In this document: piece by piece, positions 46,289 through 54,560 of the stretch
How positions within the stretch are numbered: the stretch's first letter is position 1
Layout: every line of letters begins with the position of its first letter
Source of the DNA: DASSUW01 sp963740605
GTDB lineage: Bacteria > Actinomycetota > Thermoleophilia > Solirubrobacterales > Solirubrobacteraceae
DNA: 64,000 nucleotides
Assembly: GCA_963740605.1 (NCBI GenBank)
Contig: CAVUFC010000014.1
Coordinates: 124,001 to 188,000 of the forward strand
Reading direction: 5' to 3'
Notes under the pieces: generated by a model
Database searches by the model: none
Seen by the model: only the letters and a program-made list of their open reading frames with translations
What the model was told of the DNA's origin: nothing
Made by a program: the position numbers and the translations under genes

Positions 46289-47932
46289 TCAACAGATCCA
46301 CCGGACGACGATTTCCGGACCCGGTCTGGCGTAGTCGAGCGGATAGCTGTTGAACGAGAAGTCGAACGAGAACGGGCCGACCGACTCGCCGTTTCCGAGC
46401 GGGCTGACCCGGTACAGCACGCGGCCTCGGCGCTCGAGCTCGCGGTAGTAGGCGACGGCCTTGGGCACCGCCTCCGGCTCGCGCAGCGCGCGGCCCTGCT
46501 GCAGCGAGCCGGTGAGCACGATGCAGTAGCCGGCGCGGGCGTAGCGGTCGAGCATCGCCGGGCTGAGCGTGCGCTCGTAGTCCTCGAGCTTGACCCGCCG
46601 GCCGCGGAAGTTCGATGTGCGCCACTTGGCCCAGCGGTGGCCGGTGCGAGTGAGCCGCGACGGGTGGCCGACGTCCATCGCCCACTGGTCCGGCGCGATC
46701 GGCTCGATCACGACCTTCGTGCCCTCCGGGATGTTGGCGACCATCCAGTCGCGGGCCAGCGCGCGGCTGTCGGGCCGGGCGAGGATCAGATCGTTGTGCA
46801 CGGCGAAGACGACGCCCTGCGCGCACAACAGCACGGTGGCGACGAGCGCCGGCGCGGGGACGCGCCGCAGCGCCTGGAGCGCGCCGATCGCCGCGAGCAG
46901 GCACAGCAGCGGGTAGACGGGCAGCAGCCAGCGTGCGAAGAAGCGGTCCTGCAGGCCCATGAAGAGCAGGAACAGCAGCGGCGCGGGGACGAGGACGAGC
47001 GCCAGCCCGCGGCGCTTGACCGCGAGCCAGACGGCCCCGCCGGCCGCCGCGAGCGCGGGGATCCAGCCGAGACCCCACGTGAGGGTCGAGACGTAGTAGA
47101 GGACGCCGCTGTCGGCGACGAGGCCGAGCTTGCCGCCGCCGTCGGTCGACGCCTCCGACTGGCGCGCGAGACCGTCGCGGAACATGTCGAGGTCGAACAG
47201 CGCGTACGGGTTGGCGATCACGAACCCCGCCAGCGCCGCGGCACCCGCGAGACCGAGCCCGCGGAATCCTCGCCTGGCGGCTCGGATTCCGTCGGGAGTT
47301 CTCGCCTGGCGGCTCGAACTCCCACGAAACGCCGCAGCCAGCAGTGGCAGCAGCACGATCCCGGCCGTGTACTTGGTCGCACAGGCGACGCCGAGCGCCG
47401 CCCCCGCCAGCGCGTAGTCACGCCGCCGGCCGTCGCGGTACACGCCGGCGATCCCGACCAGGCTCAGGCACAGCGGCGCCAGCGCGGGGACGTCGTTGAC
47501 CGCCTGGTGCGCGTAGTGCACAGGCAGGAACGCGACCGCCAGCACCGCTGCGGCGACGAGCCCGACGCGCCGGTCGACGAGCCGCGCGCCCGCCCACGCG
47601 AGCAGGGCGACGCTCGCCGTCCCGAGCAGCGCCGTCAGCACGCGCGCGATCGTGAACGCGGTGCTCGGGTCGGCTGCGAACGCGTCCCCGACCGCACTCC
47701 GCGACCCCCAGCGGACCCAGAACGCCAGGTGCAGCAGGTACGTGAACGCGGGCGGGTTGACGAAGTACTGCGGGTCGAGCGAGTGTCCGAACATCCCGAT
47801 CGCCCGCGGCACGAAGTGCGCGTTCTCGTCGGGGTTGTAGACGTACGGCAGCCCGTGGTGGATGCCCCACAGCCGCAGGCCGAGCGCGACGAGGAGGATC
47901 AGCGGGAGCGCGAACCGCTTAGCACTTTGCAT
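46289..47932 (-). CDS. GT39/ArnT-like membrane glycosyltransferase
   Basis: 547 aa GT-C enzyme predicted to use a polyprenyl-phosphate sugar. First luminal loop motif 'YNPDENAHFVPRAIGMFGHS' (catalytic Asp-Glu). About ten membrane helices follow ('LLAWAGARLVDRRVGLVAAA', 'YALAGAALGVACATKYTAGI', 'FARWLLPVYPLLCLLAAIGA'). A ~150-residue soluble C-terminal domain ends 'ARPGPEIVVRWIC'. A cytosolic loop (about residue 205-225, 'GSSSRQARTPDGIRAARRG') is coded by two hairpins with identical loops. Starts 14 bp before the upstream GT gene ends. Confidence 0.88.
   Translation of the reverse strand: MQSAKRFALPLILLVALGLRLWGIHHGLPYVYNPDENAHFVPRAIGMFGHSLDPQYFVNPPAFTYLLHLAFWVRWGSRSAVGDAFAADPSTAFTIARVLTALLGTASVALLAWAGARLVDRRVGLVAAAVLAVAFLPVHYAHQAVNDVPALAPLCLSLVGIAGVYRDGRRRDYALAGAALGVACATKYTAGIVLLPLLAAAFRGSSSRQARTPDGIRAARRGFRGLGLAGAAALAGFVIANPYALFDLDMFRDGLARQSEASTDGGGKLGLVADSGVLYYVSTLTWGLGWIPALAAAGGAVWLAVKRRGLALVLVPAPLLFLLFMGLQDRFFARWLLPVYPLLCLLAAIGALQALRRVPAPALVATVLLCAQGVVFAVHNDLILARPDSRALARDWMVANIPEGTKVVIEPIAPDQWAMDVGHPSRLTRTGHRWAKWRTSNFRGRRVKLEDYERTLSPAMLDRYARAGYCIVLTGSLQQGRALREPEAVPKAVAYYRELERRGRVLYRVSPLGNGESVGPFSFDFSFNSYPLDYARPGPEIVVRWIC
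47263..47323. repeat. twin hairpins with identical loops inside the GT39-like gene
   Basis: Hairpin 1: GGAATCC (47263-47269), loop tcgcctggcggctc (47270-47283), GGATTCC (47284-47290). Hairpin 2: GGGAGTTC (47294-47301), the same 14-nt loop (47302-47315), GAACTCCC (47316-47323). Arms differ in sequence but pair perfectly in both. The unit is in frame in the coding sequence. Confidence 0.9.
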
Positions 47933-49379
47933 ACGCCGCGTAGAAATCGCTCGTGAAGATCCGCTTCCAGCCAGGCGGCGGCAGCTGGATCAGCGGCGAG
48001 TCGCCGTCGTTGCTCCACGCGTGCTTGAAGATCGCGAACCGGCTCGTGACGACGATCGCGACGCCGTTGCGCGGCTTCGGGGCGCCCGGCGCGGCGCGCG
48101 GGATCACGCGGTTGGCGGGCAGGCCGAGGATCCAGCGCGAGTCGGGGACGAGCTTGTGGTTGGGCTCGCTCAGCGGCCCGCACTTGAGCGCCGCCTGCAC
48201 CTGCGGCGACTCGAGCACGCGCACGAGGTCGCGGTGCGCGTCGCCTCGGAACGTCAGCTCGGAGTTGAACGTGTCCAGCCGCACGTGCGTCGCGGTGAAC
48301 ACGACCCCGAACACCACCACCGCCGCCGATAACGCCATCCACACGGTGCGCAGCGGCCCGCGGCGCACCATCGTGAAGCCCGCCACCGCGACGCCGGCGA
48401 ACACGAGCAGCGCAACGGCGGCGACGGCCAGGTAGCGCTCGATCACCGACGCTCCCGCCGCGCCGATCAGCGCGAACGTGAAGATGCCCGAGACCAGCAG
48501 CGCGAGCGGGACCGCCGCGCGGCGCGGCGCGAACGAGATCGCCAGGCCGAGCCCGATCACCGCCGCGGCCAGCACCGGCCACTTGACGATCGCGGTGAAG
48601 AACTCCGACACCGCAGCGGGCAGCTCGCCGACCGTGCGCTGGCGCCCGAGGTCCTCCGCCGAGCTGCTCGTGTGCAGCAGCGAGAACAGCGGGTCGCCGG
48701 TGACGATCGCATCCGTGAGCGTCCACACGACCGGGCCGATCGCGGCCAGCGCGGCGTAGCCGATCCGCTGCCGCCAGGTCGCCTTCCACGCCACCCACAG
48801 CCAGTACATCCCGGCGAGCACCCACGCCTCCGGGCGCAGCAGGCCGGCGAGCGCCAGCGTCACGAGCACCGGCACGCCGCGCCGCGGCCGCTCCGCCTCC
48901 AGCACCGCGGCCCACACCACCAGCGCCATGTACGGGATGTCGATGTAGGCGCGGGCGGCGAGGAAGCCGAAGTCGAACCGGGTGAGCGTCAGCAGCGCCG
49001 CGACCCCGCCGACGAGCGGGGTGAACGAGACCCGGCCGAGCTTGTAGACGCCCCAGATCAGCCACAGGAACGAGGCGAGGATCATCGCGACGAACATCCG
49101 GTCGCCGGAGCGGCCGAACAGCGAGAAGAGCGCGCCGGCGACGATCGCGAGCGGATGCTCGGTCGGCACGCGGAAGCCCTCGAAGCCCGGGAGCTGCAGA
49201 TCCAGCACCTCGCGGCCCCACAGCAAGGAGTAGTAGGAGTCGTAGTTCGGGTACGTGGGGTAGGCGAAGAACGCGACCACGGCCGCGACGCAGAGCAGCC
49301 CGAACGCGATCCGGGCGATCAGATCGCCATCGAGCCTGCGGACGCTCGCCCGCCGGCGTGAGAGGGTCGCCGCTTCCAT
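47919..49379 (-). CDS. GT-C-type membrane glycosyltransferase
   Basis: 486 aa from 'MEAATLSRRRASVRRLDGDL'. About nine to ten helices ('LIARIAFGLLCVAAVVAFFA', 'RMFVAMILASFLWLIWGVYK', 'RAAVPLALLVSGIFTFALIG'), with an extracytoplasmic loop 'YPNYDSYYSLLWGREVLDL' holding the acidic pair of GT-C enzymes and 'RAYIDIPYMALVVWAAVLEA'. A ~110-residue soluble tail follows. Acceptor and sugar unknown. Divergent from the GT2 gene; overlaps the next GT39-like gene by 14 bp. Confidence 0.85.
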   Translation of the reverse strand: MEAATLSRRRASVRRLDGDLIARIAFGLLCVAAVVAFFAYPTYPNYDSYYSLLWGREVLDLQLPGFEGFRVPTEHPLAIVAGALFSLFGRSGDRMFVAMILASFLWLIWGVYKLGRVSFTPLVGGVAALLTLTRFDFGFLAARAYIDIPYMALVVWAAVLEAERPRRGVPVLVTLALAGLLRPEAWVLAGMYWLWVAWKATWRQRIGYAALAAIGPVVWTLTDAIVTGDPLFSLLHTSSSAEDLGRQRTVGELPAAVSEFFTAIVKWPVLAAAVIGLGLAISFAPRRAAVPLALLVSGIFTFALIGAAGASVIERYLAVAAVALLVFAGVAVAGFTMVRRGPLRTVWMALSAAVVVFGVVFTATHVRLDTFNSELTFRGDAHRDLVRVLESPQVQAALKCGPLSEPNHKLVPDSRWILGLPANRVIPRAAPGAPKPRNGVAIVVTSRFAIFKHAWSNDGDSPLIQLPPPGWKRIFTSDFYAAYAKC

Positions 49380-49425
49380 GAGCGAAGACAGGATGACGAG
49401 CCGGTACCGTGGTAGCCGTCGTCCG

Positions 49426-50481
49426 ATGAAGCTGATCATCCAAATTCCGTGCCTGAACGAGGAGGAAACCCTCCCCGTCACGCTGGCCGATCTGCCGCGC
49501 GAGGTACCCGGCTTCGAGTCCGTCGAGTGGCTGATCATCGACGACGGGTCGACGGACCGGACCGTCGAGGTCGCGCGTGAGAACGGCGTCGACCACATCG
49601 TGCGGCTGACGAACAACAAGGGGCTCGCTTCCGGTTTCCAGGCCGGCCTCGACGCCGCGCTCAAGCTCGGCGCGGACGTGATCGTCAACACCGACGCCGA
49701 CAACCAGTACTACGGCCCCGACATCGCGCGGCTCGTGGCCCCGATCGTCGCCGGCCAGGCCGACATGGTCGTGGGCGACCGCGAGGTGCAGACGATCGAG
49801 CACTTCTCGGGCCCCAAGAAGGCGCTGCAGCGGCTCGGCTCGTGGGTCGTGCGCCAGGCGTCGCAGACCACGATCCCCGACACGACGTCGGGCTTCCGCG
49901 CCTACAACCGCGAGGCCGCGCTGGCCATGCAGGTCGTCTCCAAGTTCACCTACACGCTGGAGACGATCATCCAGGCCGGGAAGATGACCGTCGCGGTCGA
50001 CCACGTGCCGGTGCGGACGAACCCGAAGCTGCGTGAGTCGCGCCTGTTCCCGTCGATGTGGACGTACATCCGCCGCAACGGCGTCTCGATCTTCCGGATC
50101 TACGCGATGTACGAGCCGCTGCGGGTGTTCCTGACCGCGGCGATGCTCCTCGGCGGCGCCGCGATCGTCGTCTGGGGCCGCTTCGTCTACTTCTACGTGC
50201 AGGGCCACGGCGCCGGCCACGTCCAGTCGCTGATCCTCGGCGCGGTGCTGTTCAACGCGGCGACCGTCCTCGCCGCGCTCGGCGTCCTCGGCGATCTGCT
50301 GTCCGGCCAGCGGATCACGCTCCAGCGCATCTTCGAGCGCATCCGGCGCGTCGAGCTCGAGCTCGGCGTACCGCCTTCGCACTACGAGCCGGGCGCCGAG
50401 CCGACGGGCCAACAGCCCACGACAGGGGCGCGGTCGGGCGGGCACAGCACGACCGAAGAGCGCGAGGCCGTGAAGCTGTGA
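49426..50481 (+). CDS. GT2 glycosyltransferase with C-terminal membrane anchor (dolichyl-phosphate sugar synthase-like)
   Basis: 351 aa. GT-A fold: 'LIIQIPCLNEEETLPVTL', 'WLIIDDGSTDRTVEVARENG' and DxD 'VIVNTDADNQYYGPDIARLV', then 'DTTSGFRAYNREAALAM'. Two helices near the end ('VFLTAAMLLGGAAIVVWGRF', 'SLILGAVLFNAATVLAALGV') and a disordered tail. DPM-like enzymes make the polyprenyl-phosphate sugar donors used by GT39 proteins such as its divergent neighbours. Start 49426; the upstream in-frame ATG (49378) overlaps the divergent gene. Confidence 0.9.
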   Translation: MKLIIQIPCLNEEETLPVTLADLPREVPGFESVEWLIIDDGSTDRTVEVARENGVDHIVRLTNNKGLASGFQAGLDAALKLGADVIVNTDADNQYYGPDIARLVAPIVAGQADMVVGDREVQTIEHFSGPKKALQRLGSWVVRQASQTTIPDTTSGFRAYNREAALAMQVVSKFTYTLETIIQAGKMTVAVDHVPVRTNPKLRESRLFPSMWTYIRRNGVSIFRIYAMYEPLRVFLTAAMLLGGAAIVVWGRFVYFYVQGHGAGHVQSLILGAVLFNAATVLAALGVLGDLLSGQRITLQRIFERIRRVELELGVPPSHYEPGAEPTGQQPTTGARSGGHSTTEEREAVKL

Positions 50482-51110
50482 GCGGCACGGTCACGCGCGA
50501 CGCCGAAGGCACGGTCACCGGCAACACGTACGACAAGTACGGGTCCACCAACCCCGTGGTCAGGCGGCTGATGGCCGGCTTCGAGCGCACGCTCGCCGAG
50601 CTGTTCCGCCAGGCCGGGCCGCGGTCGCTCCTCGACGTCGGCTGCGGCGAGGGCGTGCTCACGCAGCGGTGGGCGCAGCGCCTCGCGGGTCGCGTGGTCG
50701 GTATCGACCTCGAGGACCCGGTGATCCAGGCGGAGTGGGAGAAGCGCCGCGCGCCGAACCTCGAGTACCGGGTGATGAAGGCCGAGAACCTGCCGTTCGC
50801 CGACGACGAATTCGACATGGCGTGCGCGATCGAGGTGCTCGAGCACGTGCCGGATCCCGAGCACACGGTCGCCGAGATGGCGCGCGTGGCGAGCGGGCAC
50901 CTGCTCGTCTCGGTCCCGCGCGAGCCGCTGTGGCGCGGGCTGAACATGGCCCGCGGGGCCTACCTGCGCGACCTCGGGAACACCCCCGGCCACGTGAACC
51001 ACTGGTCCAAACGGAGCTTCACAGACCTTCTCTCGCGGCATGGCGAGGTTGTGGAGGCGCGAAGCCCGTTCCCGTGGACCATGCTGCTCGTGAATGTAAC
51101 GTCGCCGTAG
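50478..51110 (+). CDS. class I SAM-dependent methyltransferase
   Basis: 210 aa. 'SLLDVGCGEGVLTQRWAQRL' (SAM motif I), 'VVGIDLEDPVIQAEWEKRRA', 'KAENLPFADDEFDMACAIEV' and 'LEHVPDPEHTVAEMARVA' are Methyltransf_11-type. 'TYDKYGSTNPVVRRLMAGFE' resembles enzymes of polysaccharide loci. Acceptor unknown. GTG overlaps the GT2 stop (GTGA). Confidence 0.9.
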   Translation: MSGTVTRDAEGTVTGNTYDKYGSTNPVVRRLMAGFERTLAELFRQAGPRSLLDVGCGEGVLTQRWAQRLAGRVVGIDLEDPVIQAEWEKRRAPNLEYRVMKAENLPFADDEFDMACAIEVLEHVPDPEHTVAEMARVASGHLLVSVPREPLWRGLNMARGAYLRDLGNTPGHVNHWSKRSFTDLLSRHGEVVEARSPFPWTMLLVNVTSP

Positions 51111-51114
51111 CGAG

Positions 51115-51138
51115 CCACGCGGAGCTTGCGGAGCGTGG
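51115..51138 (+). repeat. hairpin between methyltransferase and flippase genes
   Basis: CCACGC (51115-51120), 12-nt loop, GCGTGG (around 51133-51138). It surrounds the alternative starts of the next gene (TTG 51126, GTG 51135) and could affect its translation. Confidence 0.35.
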
Positions 51139-52415
51139 GCGCGGAGGCGAAAGCCGCAGCAGGTGAGGCCCGCCGAGGCTACGGCCGCGGCGCGAGCATC
51201 CTCTCGATCGGCATCGCGACGACCGGCGTCGTCACGTTCGCCTACTTCTCGCTCGCCAGCCACAACCTCAGCGAGGTCGACTACAAGAGCGTCTCGCTGC
51301 TGTGGTCGGTGCTGTTCCTGATCATCTCGATCATCTACCGGCCGGTCGAGCAGCTGCTCTCGCACACGATCTCGACGCGCCGCGCGCAGGGGCACGAGGC
51401 GCACCCCCTGCGCGTCGCGTTCACGATCCAGATGAGCGCGGCCGCGCTGTTCCTGGTCGTCGCGCTGGCGTTCAAGGAGCCGCTCGTCAACGACGTGTTC
51501 GACGGTTCGGAGGCCCTGTACTGGGTGCTCGTGGTCGCCGTGCTGGCGTACGCGGCGAGCTACTTCGCCCGCGGGTGGCTCGCCGGCCACCAGTGGTTCG
51601 GGCTGTACGGCGGGCTGGTGCTGCTCGAGTCAGTCTCGCGCTGCATGTTCGCGCTCGCCGTCGCGCTGGGGATCGCCTCCGGCCAGACGGCCGTGGCACT
51701 CGGCATCGCGGCGGCGCCGCTGGTGTCGCTGGCGGTCGTGCCCGTGGCGCTCGGCCGCCACGGCGCCCGCGCCACGACCTCAGAGCGCGGCGCGATGCGC
51801 GAGGGCGCGGGCTTCGCCGGCGCGGTGCTGGCGATCATGGTCGCCGAGCAGGCGCTGCTCAACGGCCCCGTGCTGGTGGTCGACGCGACCGCGACCGACG
51901 CCGCGCTCGCCGGCTTCGTATTCAACGTCCTGCTGATCACGCGCGCACCGCTCCAGCTCTTTCAGGCGATCCAGACATCGCTCCTCCCGCACCTCTCCGG
52001 CCTGCACGCGACCGGCGGGGGCGCCGACTTCGGCCGGGCGATCCGGACGACGATCATGGCGATCGCGGGCTTCGCGGGCGCCGTCGTGCTCGGCCTCGGG
52101 CTGATCGGCCCGTGGGCGATGGGCGTCCTGTTCGGCGGCAACTTCGACTACGGCCGCGGCGGGCTCATGCTGGTCGGCCTCGGGATGGGCTTCCACCTGA
52201 CAGCGGGGACGCTCAACCAGGCGGCGCTGGCACGCCGGCGCGGCGGACTGGCGGCCGCTGCCTGGTTGGTCGCGGCCGCCGTGTTCATGCTCTGGCTCCT
52301 ACCCTCGCCGCTCGACGACGAGGTGCTCGCCGTCGAGGTCGGCTACTGCGCCACGACCGCGTTGCTGGCCGTGGCGCTGTGGGTCATCGACCGTACTTGC
52401 GCACCTGTGCCTTGA
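51126..52415 (+). CDS. polysaccharide flippase-like membrane protein (Wzx/MOP superfamily)
   Basis: Up to 429 aa with about 12 helices ('ILSIGIATTGVVTFAYFSLA', 'LLWSVLFLIISIIYRPVEQL', 'ALFLVVALAFKEPLVNDVF', 'ALYWVLVVAVLAYAASYFAR', 'GPWAMGVLFGGNFDYGRGGL', 'GTLNQAALARRRGGLAAAAW'). The pattern fits lipid-linked oligosaccharide exporters. The TTG at 51126 is weak; GTG 51135 is as good. Third gene of the GT2-methyltransferase-flippase unit. Its 3' end overlaps the convergent secreted-protein gene by 32 bp. Confidence 0.85.
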   Translation: MRSVGAEAKAAAGEARRGYGRGASILSIGIATTGVVTFAYFSLASHNLSEVDYKSVSLLWSVLFLIISIIYRPVEQLLSHTISTRRAQGHEAHPLRVAFTIQMSAAALFLVVALAFKEPLVNDVFDGSEALYWVLVVAVLAYAASYFARGWLAGHQWFGLYGGLVLLESVSRCMFALAVALGIASGQTAVALGIAAAPLVSLAVVPVALGRHGARATTSERGAMREGAGFAGAVLAIMVAEQALLNGPVLVVDATATDAALAGFVFNVLLITRAPLQLFQAIQTSLLPHLSGLHATGGGADFGRAIRTTIMAIAGFAGAVVLGLGLIGPWAMGVLFGGNFDYGRGGLMLVGLGMGFHLTAGTLNQAALARRRGGLAAAAWLVAAAVFMLWLLPSPLDDEVLAVEVGYCATTALLAVALWVIDRTCAPVP

Positions 52416-53316
52416 ACGTGCTGAAGACCGAGCGCGGCTTCCCGGTGAAGCTGAACAGCGCGGAGTCCCAGCGCGGCTTCTTCGGCTTGGGCGCGTACCA
52501 GTTGTAGTAGTAGACGCGCTTGACGCGGGAGCTCAGGCGAGCGAGCTTGAAGATGTTCTTGATCGCCCGCTTGGCGTTCGCCGCGTTGTACTGCTTGATG
52601 TGCTTGAGCGTGCCGTTGCTCTTCGGGATCCAGCGGTTGTAGATGCCGCCGGTCTCGGTGAACCACAGCTGGCCGTGCGTGTGGCGCAGGATGAGCTTCG
52701 TGGTGCTCTTGTTCCCGAGCCGGCCGCGGTTGGCGTCGATGTGGTTGTGCAGGCTCCAGATCGTGACCTTCTTCTTGGCCGCCTTGTCGAACGCCTTGAG
52801 GTACTTGACCGTCTTCATGCCGTCGTCGAGGACTGACGGCGCCGAGACGGTGCACTTCGGGCAGGCGCCCTTGATCACGTCGTAGGCCATGGCCGCACGC
52901 TTGGGCTTGTTGAACGTCGGCTGCGTGCCGTGGTTGGCCTCGTTCCAGGCCTGGAACTGGGTCACCCACGGGTAGCGCTTCTGGATCGCCTTGAACTGCG
53001 TCCGGAACTGCTTGCGCGTCGGCATCTTCAGCTCGCGATGGCGCTTGTTCGAGTGCCCGAACGAGAGCAGCACGCGTGCGTTCACGTCGCGCGCCCAGCT
53101 CAGGTACCAGTCCGCAGCAGCACGATCCTGCTTGCGGGTCAGCGCGTCCCACGGGATGACGTAGCGCACGTCGGGCTTGTGGAGCGCCAGCCAATGCGGG
53201 TCGCGGAACATCTCCGGCCTCTGCTCGCCGATGCCCACGAGGGGCTTGGCCTGAGCAGTAGCGGCCGTAGAGAGCAGGATGAGAGCAGTTGAGATTGTGA
53301 GAACGACTCGAGTCAC
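52384..53316 (-). CDS. secreted glycoside hydrolase-like (beta/alpha)8 protein
   Basis: 310 aa. Signal peptide 'MTRVVLTISTALILLSTAAT' (AQA cleavage). Clan-A glycosidase pattern: acid/base Glu in 'FQAWNEANHGTQPTF' and nucleophile Glu in 'LWFTETGGIYNRWIPK', with 'VTIWSLHNHIDANRG' between. Polysaccharide substrate unknown; it may trim or release the glycan made by this locus. GTG start with a GAGG site ~6 nt upstream. Last gene of the RTX-RTX-GT-epimerase unit. Confidence 0.82.
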   Translation of the reverse strand: MTRVVLTISTALILLSTAATAQAKPLVGIGEQRPEMFRDPHWLALHKPDVRYVIPWDALTRKQDRAAADWYLSWARDVNARVLLSFGHSNKRHRELKMPTRKQFRTQFKAIQKRYPWVTQFQAWNEANHGTQPTFNKPKRAAMAYDVIKGACPKCTVSAPSVLDDGMKTVKYLKAFDKAAKKKVTIWSLHNHIDANRGRLGNKSTTKLILRHTHGQLWFTETGGIYNRWIPKSNGTLKHIKQYNAANAKRAIKNIFKLARLSSRVKRVYYYNWYAPKPKKPRWDSALFSFTGKPRSVFSTFKAQVRKYGR

Positions 53317-53354
53317 GATTTCCTCAAACTCGGTTACAGGGACCGAAGTTGCGG

Positions 53355-54560
53355 TCAGGCGTGTGTTGCGGCGGCAGCTGAAAGCTGTGCTGCGTTCGCC
53401 TCAGCCTCGCCCGGACGCCACTGCGTCTTGGGGGCGATGGCACGGGAGATCACCCGATCGCGATGCCGTTCGATGGTAGTGAGCATCGAACGGACGAGCT
53501 CCTCACCCAGGTAGTGCGGCTTGAGCCCAAGCTCCCGCAGCTTGGTGTTCGCGGCGTTGTAGTAGTGCTCCTCCTGCTCAACCCGCGGGTTCTCGACGTG
53601 CTCGAGCTCGACCGCGTAGCCGAGCTCTGAGCCGGCGCGCTGGGCGATCTCCGCCAGCTCGAGGATCGTGAACTGCTCGGTGAACTGGTTGAACACGCGG
53701 AACTCGGCGCGCTGTGCGGGATTGCTGACGGCCAGCTCCACGCACTGCAGCGTGTCGCGGATGTTGAGGAACCCGCGGGTCTGGCCACCCTTGCCGTAGA
53801 CGGTCAGTGGGTGGCCGATCACGGCCTGCACGCAGAAGCGGTTGAGCGCGGTGCCGAAGATCTCGTCGTAGTCGAAGCGGGTGCACAGGCGCTCGTCGAG
53901 CGCGGTCTCCTCGGTCTCGATCCCGTACACGACGCCCTGGTTGAGGTCGGTCGCGCGCAGGCCCCAGATGCGACACGCGAAGTGGATGTTGTGCGAGTCG
54001 TGGACCTTGGAGAGGTGGTACAGCGACCCGGGCATCTTCGGGAACGGGAGCACGTCCGTGCGCCCCTTGTGGTTGATCTCGATGAAGCCCTCTTCGATGT
54101 CGATGTTGGGGGTGCCGTACTCCCCCATCGTCCCGAGCTTCACGAGGTGGCAGTCGGGGACGCGATCGCGGATCGAGAACAGCAGGTTGAGGTTGCCGAT
54201 CACGTTCGTCTGCTGCGTCTCGACGGCGTGGCGGCGCGAGATCATCGAATACGGCGCCGACGGCTGCTCGCCGTAGTGCACGACCGCTTCGGGCAGCACC
54301 TCGGCCACGACGCGGTCGAGGAACTCGCCGTCTTCGATGTTGCCGACGAAGGCGTGGATGTCGCGGCCGGAGACCTCGCGCCACGCGTCGATGCGGTCGG
54401 CGAGGCCGCCGATCGGGGTCAGTGAGTCGGTTCCGTGTTCGTGATGCCACCGGCGGCGGGCGAAGTTGTCGACGAGGAAGACGTCGTGCCCACGGGCCGA
54501 GAATCGCATCGCCGTGGGCCACCCCAGGTAGCCGTCGCCGCCGAGGATCAGGATTCGCAT
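53355..54560 (-). CDS. UDP-sulfoquinovose synthase homologue (SQD1/Agl3-type SDR)
   Basis: 401 aa, normal length for SQD1. 'MRILILGGDGYLGWPTAMRF' (NAD motif), 'NFARRRWHHEHGTDSLTPI', 'LVKLGTMGEYGTPNIDIEEG', 'MPGSLYHLSKVHDSHNIHFA' (YxxxK) and C-terminal 'IAPKTQWRPGE' follow SQD1/SqdB/Agl3 closely. SQD1 combines UDP-glucose and sulfite to UDP-sulfoquinovose, for sulfolipid or glycans. No sqdX-like lipid transferase is in the window, so a surface glycan is plausible. A minus-strand TATCTT (54569-54574) is 8 nt upstream; the gene also overlaps the preceding GT gene by 13 bp. Confidence 0.85.
   Translation of the reverse strand: MRILILGGDGYLGWPTAMRFSARGHDVFLVDNFARRRWHHEHGTDSLTPIGGLADRIDAWREVSGRDIHAFVGNIEDGEFLDRVVAEVLPEAVVHYGEQPSAPYSMISRRHAVETQQTNVIGNLNLLFSIRDRVPDCHLVKLGTMGEYGTPNIDIEEGFIEINHKGRTDVLPFPKMPGSLYHLSKVHDSHNIHFACRIWGLRATDLNQGVVYGIETEETALDERLCTRFDYDEIFGTALNRFCVQAVIGHPLTVYGKGGQTRGFLNIRDTLQCVELAVSNPAQRAEFRVFNQFTEQFTILELAEIAQRAGSELGYAVELEHVENPRVEQEEHYYNAANTKLRELGLKPHYLGEELVRSMLTTIERHRDRVISRAIAPKTQWRPGEAEANAAQLSAAAATHA

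Noticed and set aside
47899..50445. 848-codon minus-strand ORF
   Set aside because: Shadow of the GT2 gene and of the GT-C gene in another frame; Arg-rich with no family signature.
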